The translations under genes and the position numbers were made by a program. 64,000 nucleotides of DNA from Panacagrimonas sp963975245 (GTDB lineage Bacteria > Pseudomonadota > Gammaproteobacteria > Nevskiales > Nevskiaceae), in contig CAXBFJ010000005.1 in NCBI GenBank assembly GCA_963975245.1, forward strand, positions 124,001 to 188,000, written 5' to 3'. Under the pieces are notes generated by a model. That model had not been told where the DNA came from. It searched no databases and saw nothing but the letters and a program-made list of their open reading frames with translations. Below, in pieces: positions 1 to 8,312 of this stretch; the stretch's first letter is position 1, and each line of letters opens with the position of its first letter.

Positions 1-51
1 CAGAGCTGGCGAAAGGGTGATTAGAAAAAAAGAAGAGAGGAGAGGGCATTC
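1..51. other. Left-edge intergenic sequence
   Basis: Only a purine-rich Shine-Dalgarno stretch for the first acyl-CoA synthetase is visible. No other feature was seen. Confidence 0.5.
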
Positions 52-1614
52 ATGCACATCACACAATGGATTTTCCGGGCTGAGCAGCAGCTGGCTGGGC
101 GAGTGGCCCTTGAGAACGATGGTCGCGAGCAGACCTGGCAGCAGACGGCCGATCGCGTCCGCCGAATGGGTAGCTTCTTCCATTCGCTGGGCGTGCACAA
201 GAATGATCATGTTTCCATTCTTGCGCTCAATAGTGCGCTCTACTACGAACTGGTTTATGCCATTCCACTGATCGGCGCTCGGATGGTGCCGCAGAACACG
301 CGCTGGGCCGCGCCGGAACTGATCTACGCCATCAATGATTCAGGAAGCAAAGCCTTGGCGTTTGATGCAGCCTTCTTGCCCATGGTGGAAAAGATCAGGC
401 AGGAGGAGGTTCCTGTCGAGCGTTATGTCTACATGGGTGATCCGGCAGATTGCCCGGACTGGGCGACGTCACTGCAGTCTGGCTTTCCCGAACAAGCGCC
501 ATTCGACAAACTGATTCAGTCAGATGATGGCATCGCTGGAATCTATTACACCGGCGGCACCACAGGCTTTTCGAAGGGCGTGGTGCAGACGCATTCGGCG
601 ATCTATACCAGTGCCATTGCCATGATGTCCGAGATGGATGTTGACGAGACCTCGGTCTACTGCCACATCGCACCGATGTTTCACATGGCCGACCTCACAG
701 CGACGTTCGGGTACACCATCCGCGGGGCCAAACATCTGTTCATGCCCTCGTTCGACCCGGTGAAATATATGGACACTTGCCAGGCAAAAAGGGTCACGGA
801 TGGCCTGCTGGTGCCCGCAATGATTCAGATGACATTTGACCATCCTGAATTTGACGCAAGGAAAATGAAGAGCGTCCGGCGGCTGTCATACGGTGCGTCA
901 CCGATGTCTGAAGGACTGGTCCGACGTGTGATCAAGGCCATGCCGGAGCTGAGACTGATGCAAGCCTACGGACAGACCGAACTTGCGCCCGTGGTGACGC
1001 TGCTCAAGCCGGAGGATCACGTTACCGAAGGCGAGCGAAGCTATCTGTTGCGCTCAGCGGGGCGCGCTACGGCCTCAAGTTTGCTGCGGATTGCCGACGA
1101 GCACGGTCATCCCCTGCCGACTGGAGAAGTAGGCGAGGTCTGTGTGTATGGACCTCATGCCATGCTCGGTTACTGGAACAAGCCCGAGGAAACAGCCAGG
1201 ACTCTGAGGGATGGCTGGGTGCACACCGGAGATGCGGGCTACCTAGACAAGGACGGCTATCTGTTCCTTGTCGACCGGGTGAAGGACATGATCGTCAGTG
1301 GCGGGGAAAACGTGTATTCAACGGAAGTCGAAAGTGCGGTGTCCACGCATCCTTCGGTGGCCCAGGTTGCGGTCATCGGAATTCCCAGCGAGAAGTGGGG
1401 CGAGCAGGTTCACGCGATCATCATTCCTGTGGCAGGCGCGCCGCGCGATGCCGAGGCCATCATGAAACATTGCCGCGAGCACATTGCGGATTACAAGTGT
1501 CCAAAGAGCGTCAGCTTTCGCGATGATCCTCTGCCCCTGACCGGCGCAGGAAAGGTGCTTAAACGCGAACTTCGGGAGCCCTACTGGAAAGACAAGGACA
1601 GACAGGTCGGATAA
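52..1614 (+). CDS. Acyl-CoA synthetase, AMP-forming (class I adenylating)
   Basis: This 520-residue protein should activate a carboxylic acid to acyl-AMP and then to the CoA thioester in the cytoplasm. The P-loop YYTGGTTGFSKG is at about 165-176, YGQTE at 306-310, HTGDAGYLDKDGYL from 391, and the hinge DRVKDMIVSGGEN at 408-420. The C-terminal catalytic lysine lies in GAGKVLK (about K501). A purine-rich Shine-Dalgarno stretch (gaggagagg) sits just before the ATG. Length and motifs fit the fatty-acid or cyclohexane-carboxylate CoA ligase group. The substrate cannot be read from the sequence. A second, differently built synthetase follows 79 bases downstream on the same strand, so the two may be co-transcribed. 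Confidence 0.9.
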   Translation: MHITQWIFRAEQQLAGRVALENDGREQTWQQTADRVRRMGSFFHSLGVHKNDHVSILALNSALYYELVYAIPLIGARMVPQNTRWAAPELIYAINDSGSKALAFDAAFLPMVEKIRQEEVPVERYVYMGDPADCPDWATSLQSGFPEQAPFDKLIQSDDGIAGIYYTGGTTGFSKGVVQTHSAIYTSAIAMMSEMDVDETSVYCHIAPMFHMADLTATFGYTIRGAKHLFMPSFDPVKYMDTCQAKRVTDGLLVPAMIQMTFDHPEFDARKMKSVRRLSYGASPMSEGLVRRVIKAMPELRLMQAYGQTELAPVVTLLKPEDHVTEGERSYLLRSAGRATASSLLRIADEHGHPLPTGEVGEVCVYGPHAMLGYWNKPEETARTLRDGWVHTGDAGYLDKDGYLFLVDRVKDMIVSGGENVYSTEVESAVSTHPSVAQVAVIGIPSEKWGEQVHAIIIPVAGAPRDAEAIMKHCREHIADYKCPKSVSFRDDPLPLTGAGKVLKRELREPYWKDKDRQVG

Positions 1615-1693
1615 TAGACAGGGCAGGCCTGCCAGCTTACCTTTGCAGAACAGGGTCCAATGACCGCATAAAATTCTGAAGGAGAGCGACGCA

Positions 1694-3355
1694 GTGACAG
1701 ACGAAACCATCCTTGATTACCTCTATCACTGGGAAAAGACCGCGCCCGATACGCTTCACTTCGTCCAGCCCACCGGTGGCGGAGCGGTAGAGGAAATGAC
1801 CTGGTCGCAGATCATGGACCAGGTGCGACGAATGGCGGCGCACCTGAAATCGCTGGATTTTCCGCCCAAAAGCAGTATTGGCCTGATTGGCAAGAACAGC
1901 GCGCACTGGATGATGGCGGACTGGGCCATCTGGATGGCGGGTCACGTCACGGTTCCCATCTACCCGACACTCAATGCGGATACGGTTTCCTACATTCTTG
2001 GTCACAGCGAAGCCCGGCTATTGTTTATCGGCAAGCTGGACGACTGGCCCAGTATGGCCGCCGGTGTTGCCGAGACCCTGCCTAGAATCGCGCTGCCATT
2101 GGCACCCCAGGTTCAAGCCCGTCCCTGGAGCGAAATCATCGCAACGACCGATGCGCTGACAGGTGAGCCCAAGCGCGATCCTGGGGAGATGGCCACAATC
2201 GTCTACACCTCGGGCAGCACAGGTCAGCCCAAGGGTGTCATGCAAAGTTTTGGCGCCTTGCTGGGCGCCGGGCACATGTTTACCAACACACTCGGTCTTC
2301 AGTCACAGGATCGCGTGTTGTCCTATCTGCCACTCGCGCATGTAATGGAGCGGGCTGCAATCGAGATGCCATCGGTGATCGCAGGCCTGGAAGTTTATTT
2401 TGCAGAGGCGCTGGATACCTTCGTTGAAGACCTGCGCCGCGCACGGCCCACCTTGTTCATTTCCGTGCCTAGGCTCTGGACCAAGTTTGAACAGGCCGTA
2501 GAGGCCAAGATGCCCAAGAAGAAGCAGAACTTTTTATTCGGTATTCCCATTCTTGGTGGCATCGTCAAGAAGAAGATCCTCACCCAGTTGGGCCTGCAGC
2601 ATGTGCGTTATGCCGGTACCGGATCAGCGCCGCTGGCGCAGAGCACGTTCAATTGGTATCGCAGCCTGGGTCTGGAGTTGCTGGAAGGTTACGGCATGAC
2701 CGAAGACTGCGCGGTATCGCATGCGACGGATCCGGGGGATGTGAAACTAGGCTATGTCGGCAAGCCGCGTCCTGGTGTGGAAACCCGGATTGCAGACAAT
2801 GGCGAACTGTTGGTGAAAAGCCCCGGAACCATGCTGGGCTATTATAAGGAACCCGAGAAAACGGCAGAGGCATTCGACGCGGATGGCTTCTTCAAAACCG
2901 GTGACATGGGTGCCTATGACGAACAGGGTCGTCTCAGGATTACAGGCCGAGTCAAGGAACTCTTCAAGATTTCAAAGGGTAAGTACGTCGCGCCGAATCC
3001 GATAGAGAACAAGCTGATGGCCCACCCCAAACTCGAAGTCGTTTGCGTGGCCGGAGCCAATCAGCCGGCGACATTCGCGTTGGTGGTGTTGTCGGAAGGT
3101 GCACGGGCCGACCTGGCTGCAGGGCAGGATCGCAGCATCATTGAGAAAGAACTTTCACAACTGATGCGCAAGACCAACGAGTCTCTGGACCCTCACGAAC
3201 AGATGCAGTTTGTCGTCGTTGTTGATGAGGTCTGGTCCATCGAAAATGGCTTTCTGACGCCGACCATGAAAATCAAACGCAACGTGATCGAAGCGCACTA
3301 CGCAGACAAGATCGATTCATGGTTCAAGCAGAGAACCGAGGTGATCTGGGCCTGA
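1694..3355 (+). CDS. Long-chain acyl-CoA synthetase, AMP-forming (FadD15/ACSL-like)
   Basis: This 553-residue long-chain fatty acid CoA ligase starts at GTG, with a strong Shine-Dalgarno (aaggagag) eight bases upstream. The P-loop YTSGSTGQPKG is at about 171-181. GYGMTED, KTGDMGAYDEQG and GRVKELFKISKGKYV follow, and the last motif is typical of the eukaryote-like ACSL/FadD15 group rather than E. coli FadD. The C-terminal catalytic lysine is probably in PTMKIKRN. It should supply acyl-CoA for beta-oxidation or lipid synthesis. It differs clearly from the preceding synthetase, so the pair is not a recent duplication. Confidence 0.9.
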   Translation: MTDETILDYLYHWEKTAPDTLHFVQPTGGGAVEEMTWSQIMDQVRRMAAHLKSLDFPPKSSIGLIGKNSAHWMMADWAIWMAGHVTVPIYPTLNADTVSYILGHSEARLLFIGKLDDWPSMAAGVAETLPRIALPLAPQVQARPWSEIIATTDALTGEPKRDPGEMATIVYTSGSTGQPKGVMQSFGALLGAGHMFTNTLGLQSQDRVLSYLPLAHVMERAAIEMPSVIAGLEVYFAEALDTFVEDLRRARPTLFISVPRLWTKFEQAVEAKMPKKKQNFLFGIPILGGIVKKKILTQLGLQHVRYAGTGSAPLAQSTFNWYRSLGLELLEGYGMTEDCAVSHATDPGDVKLGYVGKPRPGVETRIADNGELLVKSPGTMLGYYKEPEKTAEAFDADGFFKTGDMGAYDEQGRLRITGRVKELFKISKGKYVAPNPIENKLMAHPKLEVVCVAGANQPATFALVVLSEGARADLAAGQDRSIIEKELSQLMRKTNESLDPHEQMQFVVVVDEVWSIENGFLTPTMKIKRNVIEAHYADKIDSWFKQRTEVIWA

Positions 3356-3391
3356 GCACCGGGGTCATTGGCACAGGCCCATCCGAAGACA

Positions 3392-3745
3392 TCAGATCAG
3401 TTCGAGGACATTCTCAGGCGGGCGTCCAATAGCGGCTCGTTTGCCCTGAATAGCAATGGGGCGCTCAAGCAGAATTGGATTGTCGGCCAGCAGCTGCAGC
3501 CACTCTGAACGCGTCCGGGTATCACCCTTGCTGAGGCCGAGTTCCCTGGCACGTGCCTCCTTGAAGCGAAATAGCGCCGCAGGTTCAACATTCAGTGCAT
3601 TGCACAGGGCATCCAGGGCCGCAACATCTGGCGGGTCCTGAAGATAGAGAACCAGTTCTGGCTCAACATCATGGGCTCGCAGAAGCTGCAGGGCCTGTCT
3701 GGATTTGGAGCATCTGGGATTGTGGAAGAGTTTCATGTGAATCAT
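3392..3745 (-). CDS. arsC: ArsC-family arsenate reductase (glutaredoxin-dependent, YfgD type)
   Basis: This 117-residue thioredoxin-fold protein carries the N-terminal NPRCSKSR motif with the nucleophilic Cys12. The three family arginine motifs are also present: FRFKE, LLERPI and GRPPE. Family members reduce arsenate to arsenite with glutathione and glutaredoxin, and the YfgD branch is often found outside ars operons. No arsR, arsB or acr3 gene lies nearby. The start codon overlaps the thiC stop as TGATG, so it is probably translated from the thiC message and could come under the thiC riboswitch. An in-frame ATG three codons later is an alternative start. Activity on arsenate is a family inference. 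Confidence 0.85.
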   Translation of the reverse strand: MIHMKLFHNPRCSKSRQALQLLRAHDVEPELVLYLQDPPDVAALDALCNALNVEPAALFRFKEARARELGLSKGDTRTRSEWLQLLADNPILLERPIAIQGKRAAIGRPPENVLELI

Positions 3746-5637
3746 CAGTTTCGTTTATAGACTTCAGCGCCCTGCTCCAGAAATTCCTGGGATTTTTGCG
3801 CCATGCCCTGATCGATGGCGGCTTTATCATCAGTGCCGAGCTTGGCTGCGTAGTCGCGGACATCCTGGGTGATCTTCATGGAGCAGAAGTGCGGCCCGCA
3901 CATGGAACAGAAGTGCGCGAGCTTTGCGCCTTCCTGCGGCAGCGTCTGATCATGGAATTCTCGGGCCTTTTCCGGATCGAGCCCAAGGTTGAACTGATCT
4001 TCCCAGCGGAACTCAAAGCGCGACTTTGATAAGGCGTTGTCGCGGACCTGCGCACAGGGATGGCCCTTGGCCAGATCTGCTGCATGCGCGGCAATGCGAT
4101 AGGTGATGATGCCTTCTCGTACGTCTTCTTTGTCCGGCAGGCCGAGATGTTCCTTGGGCGTCACGTAGCAAAGCATCGCGCAGCCATACCAGCCGATGTT
4201 GGCAGCGCCAATGCCACTGGTGATGTGGTCGTAACCCGGTGCGATGTCCGTGGTCAGGGGGCCAAGGGTATAGAAGGGTGCCTCGTAGCAATGCTTGAGC
4301 TGCTCATCCATGTTCTCCTTGATCATCTGCAGGGGAACATGCCCGGGGCCTTCAATCATCACCTGCACGTCGTGTTTCCACGCGATCTGCGTGAGTTCGC
4401 CGAGCGTATGTAACTCACCAAACTGCGCTTCGTCATTGGCGTCGGCAATGCAGCCGGGTCGCAAGCCGTCGCCGAGCGAGAAGCTCACGTCATAGGCCTT
4501 CATGATCTGGCAGATGTCTTCGAAGTGCTCGTAAAGAAAGCTCTCCTTGTGATGTGCCAGGCACCACTTGGCCATGATCGAGCCACCGCGCGAGACGATG
4601 CCGGTCAGTCGATCGGCCGTCATGGGAATGTAGCGCAGCAGTACGCCTGCGTGGATGGTGAAGTAGTCCACGCCCTGTTCGGCCTGTTCAATCAGGGTGT
4701 CGCGGAAAATCTCCCAAGTCAGTTCCTCGGCTTTCCCATTGACCTTTTCCAGTGCCTGATAAATCGGCACCGTGCCGATGGGCACCGGCGAATTGCGGAT
4801 GATCCATTCGCGCGTTTCGTGAATGTTTTTTCCGGTGGAGAGGTCCATCACCGTGTCGCCGCCCCAGCGCGTGCTCCACACCATCTTTTCCACTTCTTCG
4901 GCAATGCTGGAGCTGACAGCCGAGTTGCCGATATTGGCGTTGATCTTCACCCGGAAATTACGGCCGATGATCATCGGTTCCAGCTCAGGGTGGTTGATAT
5001 TGGCTGGAATGATGGCGCGACCGCGCGCTACTTCCTCGCGTACAAATTCCGGGGTGATCTCGCCCTGCGGAATATGCGCGCCGAAGGATTGGCCCGCATG
5101 CATCCGGCGAAGATAGCCTGCCTGCTGATAGCTGTCCCGCAGTTCGGCGAGCCGTGCGTTTTCGCGAATCGCGATGTATTCCATCTCCCGCGTGATGATG
5201 CCCTTGCGCGCATAGTGCATCTGGCTCACGTTGGCCCCGCTGCTGGCCTTGCGAGGTGGGCGGATATGTTCGAAGCGCATGGCCGATGTTTTCTCATCGG
5301 CAGCGCGAATCCGGCCAAACACGGAAGAGGGTCCCTTGAGCAACTCGGTATCAGCGCGCGCCTCAATCCAGGGCATGCGAATACCTGCAAGGCCCGCCCG
5401 CAAATCGATTCTGGCTGCGGGGTCCGTGTAAGGGCCACTGGTGTCGTAGACCGTGATCGGCGGATTGGGAATCAGGCCGCTCTCCGATTGCGTAGCAGAC
5501 TGGCTGATTTCGCGCATGGCCACGCGCATACCATCGCTGGCGTCCACATAGATTTTCTGCGACGCAGGAAAAGGTCTGCAGACGTCAGCCGACAGTTCGT
5601 CGGCCTGGTTGAATAGGGTATCGGGGACAGCGTTCAT
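3745..5637 (-). CDS. thiC: Phosphomethylpyrimidine synthase ThiC
   Basis: ThiC is a radical SAM enzyme that rearranges 5-aminoimidazole ribotide into hydroxymethylpyrimidine phosphate for thiamine synthesis. The 630-residue product matches the usual length. It has the C-terminal iron-sulfur motif CSMCGPHFC (CX2CX4C) and the family core MIEGPGHVP and TTDIAPGYDH. I place the start at the ATG at 5637, preceded by AGGAG at 5649-5653. The open frame extends to 5898, but that extension translates the riboswitch and looks like no ThiC N-terminus. A TPP riboswitch lies directly upstream and arsC overlaps the stop codon. Confidence 0.97.
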   Translation of the reverse strand: MNAVPDTLFNQADELSADVCRPFPASQKIYVDASDGMRVAMREISQSATQSESGLIPNPPITVYDTSGPYTDPAARIDLRAGLAGIRMPWIEARADTELLKGPSSVFGRIRAADEKTSAMRFEHIRPPRKASSGANVSQMHYARKGIITREMEYIAIRENARLAELRDSYQQAGYLRRMHAGQSFGAHIPQGEITPEFVREEVARGRAIIPANINHPELEPMIIGRNFRVKINANIGNSAVSSSIAEEVEKMVWSTRWGGDTVMDLSTGKNIHETREWIIRNSPVPIGTVPIYQALEKVNGKAEELTWEIFRDTLIEQAEQGVDYFTIHAGVLLRYIPMTADRLTGIVSRGGSIMAKWCLAHHKESFLYEHFEDICQIMKAYDVSFSLGDGLRPGCIADANDEAQFGELHTLGELTQIAWKHDVQVMIEGPGHVPLQMIKENMDEQLKHCYEAPFYTLGPLTTDIAPGYDHITSGIGAANIGWYGCAMLCYVTPKEHLGLPDKEDVREGIITYRIAAHAADLAKGHPCAQVRDNALSKSRFEFRWEDQFNLGLDPEKAREFHDQTLPQEGAKLAHFCSMCGPHFCSMKITQDVRDYAAKLGTDDKAAIDQGMAQKSQEFLEQGAEVYKRN

Positions 5638-5690
5638 TGAAAGAAGACTCCTGACGCAATGAACGGGACGCCACCTGCGCGGAGGCAGGG

Positions 5691-5785
5691 GCCGGCATTC
5701 CGTTCGCCGCGCCTGATTAAAAGCGGCTACGTTCCAAGGGTGTGATCTCAGCCACGCGTTGCGACGCGGCACCCCCAGCCAAGTC
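5691..5785 (-). promoter_or_regulatory. TPP riboswitch (thi box) upstream of thiC
   Basis: Read on the minus strand, the segment has GGGGGUGCC, then a CGCGU/ACGCG hairpin (P3), then GGCUGAGAUCACACCC closing P2. It therefore holds the pyrimidine-sensing CUGAGA of the THI-box. The J2/4 GGAAC follows. The pyrophosphate arm is unusual. Instead of the common ACCUGAUC and GCGUAGGGA strings it has GAACGUAGCCGC pairing with GCGGCGAACG, which keeps P4 and P5 helices but changes the internal loop. A further CCUGC/GCAGG hairpin lies between the aptamer and the ribosome-binding site and may be part of the expression platform. Position and thiC context make the assignment firm. Confidence 0.85.
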
Positions 5786-5789
5786 CGTG

Positions 5790-5818
5790 ACATTAGGGAC
5801 TTGCGCGCATGTCGGCAA
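5790..5818 (-). promoter_or_regulatory. thiC: Candidate sigma-70 promoter for thiC
   Basis: On the minus strand TTGCCG (5818-5813) and TAATGT (5795-5790) are separated by exactly 17 bases. Initiation would fall a few bases before the TPP aptamer, as expected for a riboswitch-controlled leader. Both hexamers match the consensus only moderately. Confidence 0.4.
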
Positions 5819-6065
5819 GCCTGAGCAGCTGGAAGAAAAGGTAGAGCGTTCAGCAGGGCGATATGATGGCGGCCGAAACCGGTCATTTCGGCCGCCAACG
5901 CTCTGTTTCGATGATCGATAGCAGTATCGGTAGCCTTGAGATCCCGCTTCTGACAGCCGCTGTTGCGGCTTTTCTTGCGCTAGGGGTCCGTCTTTCCATG
6001 GTAGCGGGGCTGGTCCGGTTCACGCGTACAGCCGCAAAATTGCCACTGAGACCCGAGATTGACGC
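5819..6065. other. Intergenic region between thiC leader and the channel gene
   Basis: No firm gene is seen. A plus-strand frame from 5863 to 6111 gives a partly hydrophobic, 82-residue peptide (LLTAAVAAFLALGV) but no recognisable family and no Shine-Dalgarno. It overlaps the better-supported microprotein at 6066. Promoters for both directions should lie here. Confidence 0.4.
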
Positions 6066-6161
6066 ATGGCCTTTTTTGTCCTTGCGATTTCGGTCATTGT
6101 TTGGGGCATGACCAAGATGCTCCGGCCGCGTCAGCGCGGCGAAACTCCGACCCGAAGATGA
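6066..6161 (+). CDS. Putative 31-residue membrane microprotein, coupled to the ion-channel gene
   Basis: This ORF was below the length limit of the supplied track. It encodes MAFFVLAISVIVWGMTKML followed by a basic tail PRQRGETPTRR, that is, one hydrophobic helix with a positively charged end. Its TGA overlaps the ATG of the channel gene (ATGA at 6158-6161), the arrangement used for translational coupling. From memory, other gammaproteobacteria carry a longer membrane-anchored protein of similar start just before a related channel gene, so this could be a shortened relative. No clear Shine-Dalgarno is visible. Expression and function are unknown. Confidence 0.4.
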   Translation: MAFFVLAISVIVWGMTKMLRPRQRGETPTRR

Positions 6162-7201
6162 AGAAGCTAGCCGGCGGGCCGATGCACTCGCGCCTCTACG
6201 TCAAATCGGGACGTTCGGCCGAACAAATTCTGCTGACGCGCATCGTCATTCTTGTTGTCCTGGTGCTGACGATTCTGGCGGTGTTCTGGTTTGACCGCGC
6301 CGGACTGCGGGATCAGCTTGACGGTGACATCAGCTTTTCCGATCTCGTCTACTTCACTGCCGTCACAGTAACCACGGTAGGGTATGGCGACATCATCCCG
6401 GTCACGGACCGCGCGCGCCTGATTGATGGTCTGCTAGTTACGCCATTGCGACTGGTGATCTGGCTGGTTTTTCTGGGGACTGCTTATGAATTGGTACTAC
6501 AGCGTTGGTTGGAGAACCGTCGCATGACGAGAATGCAGAAAGATCTGGATGGGCATCTGCTGATTTGCGGCTACGGCCATAGCGGTCACAGTGCATCACT
6601 GGAAGCAGTCGCGCGTGGCACGCCTGCGAACCAGATTGTGGTCATTGATCGGGACAGCAATCGACTCAAGCTTGCGGCTGACGAGGGCCATGTCGGCTTT
6701 CTGGCAGATGCCACTTTGGAAGAAGATCTGGAATCGGTGAGCATTCATCGCGCGCGCGCAGTCCTGGTGTGCCTGGGCCGAGACGATGCAGCCGTCCTCA
6801 CGGTACTGACCATCCGCCAGCTGGATCCGGTAGTTCGTATCATCGCTTGTGTCGCTGAGGGCCAGAACGTGAAGCTGATCCGCCAGGCTGGGGCCAATGC
6901 GGTGGTGTCGCCTTCCATGGTGGGCGGCTACCTGATGGCCGACTCGGTAAAGTCTTCGCACATCTCGGATTACGTCAGCGACCTGATGTGCTCCGGCGGG
7001 CGGGTACGCCTGCTGGAACGCAAGGCCGGAGAACGCGAAGTTGGCAAACGCATGCGAGATATCGAACCCGGCCTGGTGGTGCGTGTCTTGCGGGGCGATC
7101 AGACAGTGGGTTTCTGGGAGGGCGACACCTCCGTCGTACAGGAAGGGGACACTCTGCTGGTCATCGAGATGAATGAGGACGCGGAGCGCGCTGGACAATG
7201 A
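6158..7201 (+). CDS. Two-helix K+ channel with cytoplasmic TrkA-N (RCK) domain
   Basis: This 347-residue inner-membrane protein is counted from the ATG at 6158. It has TM1 at about 26-45, a pore loop with the potassium filter TTVGYGD at 72-78, and TM2 at about 95-112. A TrkA-N Rossmann domain begins with HLLICGYGHSG at about 133, and a TrkA-C-like end finishes the protein. This is the layout of prokaryotic RCK-gated K+ channels such as Kch or MthK, here without extra helices before the pore. The open frame begins at 6059, but that stretch is unlike the family. The stop codon overlaps the porin start (ATGA at 7198), so the two are probably one transcript. The gating ligand is unknown. Confidence 0.88.
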   Translation: MKKLAGGPMHSRLYVKSGRSAEQILLTRIVILVVLVLTILAVFWFDRAGLRDQLDGDISFSDLVYFTAVTVTTVGYGDIIPVTDRARLIDGLLVTPLRLVIWLVFLGTAYELVLQRWLENRRMTRMQKDLDGHLLICGYGHSGHSASLEAVARGTPANQIVVIDRDSNRLKLAADEGHVGFLADATLEEDLESVSIHRARAVLVCLGRDDAAVLTVLTIRQLDPVVRIIACVAEGQNVKLIRQAGANAVVSPSMVGGYLMADSVKSSHISDYVSDLMCSGGRVRLLERKAGEREVGKRMRDIEPGLVVRVLRGDQTVGFWEGDTSVVQEGDTLLVIEMNEDAERAGQ

Positions 7202-8253
7202 TCCGGCCCCAGCCTTGGCGGCCATCGAGCCTGAAGTCGGCGCTGCTTGCGGCAAGCCTGAGCGCATGCTGGTGTTGCAGCGTGAAGGCGGTGGCTGATC
7301 CACCAGCGCCTTGGAAACCCATTGCCTACGCTCAATTTACAGCGGAAAGTCTGAAGAACTCCGGTGGCATCGACTTTGATGCAGACCGTGTACGGGCGGG
7401 TGTTCAATATCAGGACGGTGCGCTGTTCGGTGGGATTCTGATGGATTTTGCCGTCGATGATGCAGGTGATCGCAGCCCCGGAACACTGACCAATGTGATC
7501 AAGGATGTCTATGTCGGCTGGCAGTTTGACCCCCGGTTCTCGTTGAAGCTGGGCCAGTTCAAGACGCCTGTTGGCATGGATTTCAATACGCCGGGCCATC
7601 GCCTGGATATCACCAAACGCGGCCTTGAGAAACCACTGGTGTTGGAGCGTGATCCGGGCCTGATGTTGAGTGCGCGAAACCTTGGTTCCGGGTTGGGCTT
7701 CGATATTGGCGTGTTCAATCCCGCCGGGCGTTCCGGCGCAACCCGGCATGCGAACGATCAGTCGGGGGAGTCCAATGCCTATGCTGCTCGCGTCATGCTG
7801 GATCGACCAATGCTTCATCTCGAAGCCTCTGTCGGCGGCAGCGAAGACGCCGGGGGCATCTCCACAGCGGATTACCAAGTCTACGATTTTGGCGGCGTAG
7901 TGAAGCTGAGGCAGGCCACATTCAAGGCGGAATGGATCAGCGGCAAGAATCTTCTCGGGACGGCTGATCGCGAACAGGATGTTGGCTATGCGCACATCGG
8001 TTATCGGATCAGCCCGCAATGGGAAGCGGTGCTGCGCCACTACGACGCACAAAGCCGCCTTGCTGAATCGACCGATACTGATCTCAGCAACACGTATCTG
8101 GGCTTTAATTATTGGCCGGTGATCAGGGGCCCTGTGAGCCTGAGACTGCAGATGAATTACGTCATCGCCGGGCGTGACAAGGCCTCGTTCACCGGCCTTG
8201 GCGGTTACCGCGATGATGCCGTACTGGCCCAGCTACAACTTGCCTACCCTTGA
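7198..8253 (+). CDS. Outer-membrane porin of the phosphate-selective O/P type
   Basis: This 351-residue protein has an N-terminal signal peptide with probable cleavage near residue 34 (VKAVAD). It then shows alternating beta-strand sequence and the Porin_O_P hallmarks: VGWQFDPRFSLKLGQFKTPVG and PLVLERDPGLMLSA. The family forms trimeric beta-barrels, some selective for phosphate or polyphosphate. The start overlaps the stop of the K+-channel gene, which suggests coordinated expression of an inner-membrane channel and an outer-membrane pore. Solute selectivity cannot be inferred, and no phosphate box was seen upstream. Confidence 0.8.
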   Translation: MIRPQPWRPSSLKSALLAASLSACWCCSVKAVADPPAPWKPIAYAQFTAESLKNSGGIDFDADRVRAGVQYQDGALFGGILMDFAVDDAGDRSPGTLTNVIKDVYVGWQFDPRFSLKLGQFKTPVGMDFNTPGHRLDITKRGLEKPLVLERDPGLMLSARNLGSGLGFDIGVFNPAGRSGATRHANDQSGESNAYAARVMLDRPMLHLEASVGGSEDAGGISTADYQVYDFGGVVKLRQATFKAEWISGKNLLGTADREQDVGYAHIGYRISPQWEAVLRHYDAQSRLAESTDTDLSNTYLGFNYWPVIRGPVSLRLQMNYVIAGRDKASFTGLGGYRDDAVLAQLQLAYP

Positions 8254-8312
8254 GCCGGGCACCCGACAAATTGAATTGAATTACGCAAGGCCAACAGACG
8301 TCAGGAACTGAG

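Noticed and set aside
4525..5616. 363-residue plus-strand ORF inside thiC
   Set aside because: It is antisense to thiC in a conserved region and has no recognisable domains or start signals.
5638..5898. 87-residue N-terminal extension of ThiC in the open frame
   Set aside because: It translates the TPP riboswitch, has no ThiC similarity, and the ATG at 5637 has a good Shine-Dalgarno.
7099..8052. 317-residue minus-strand ORF opposite the porin gene
   Set aside because: It is a shadow of the porin codons; there is no family pattern.
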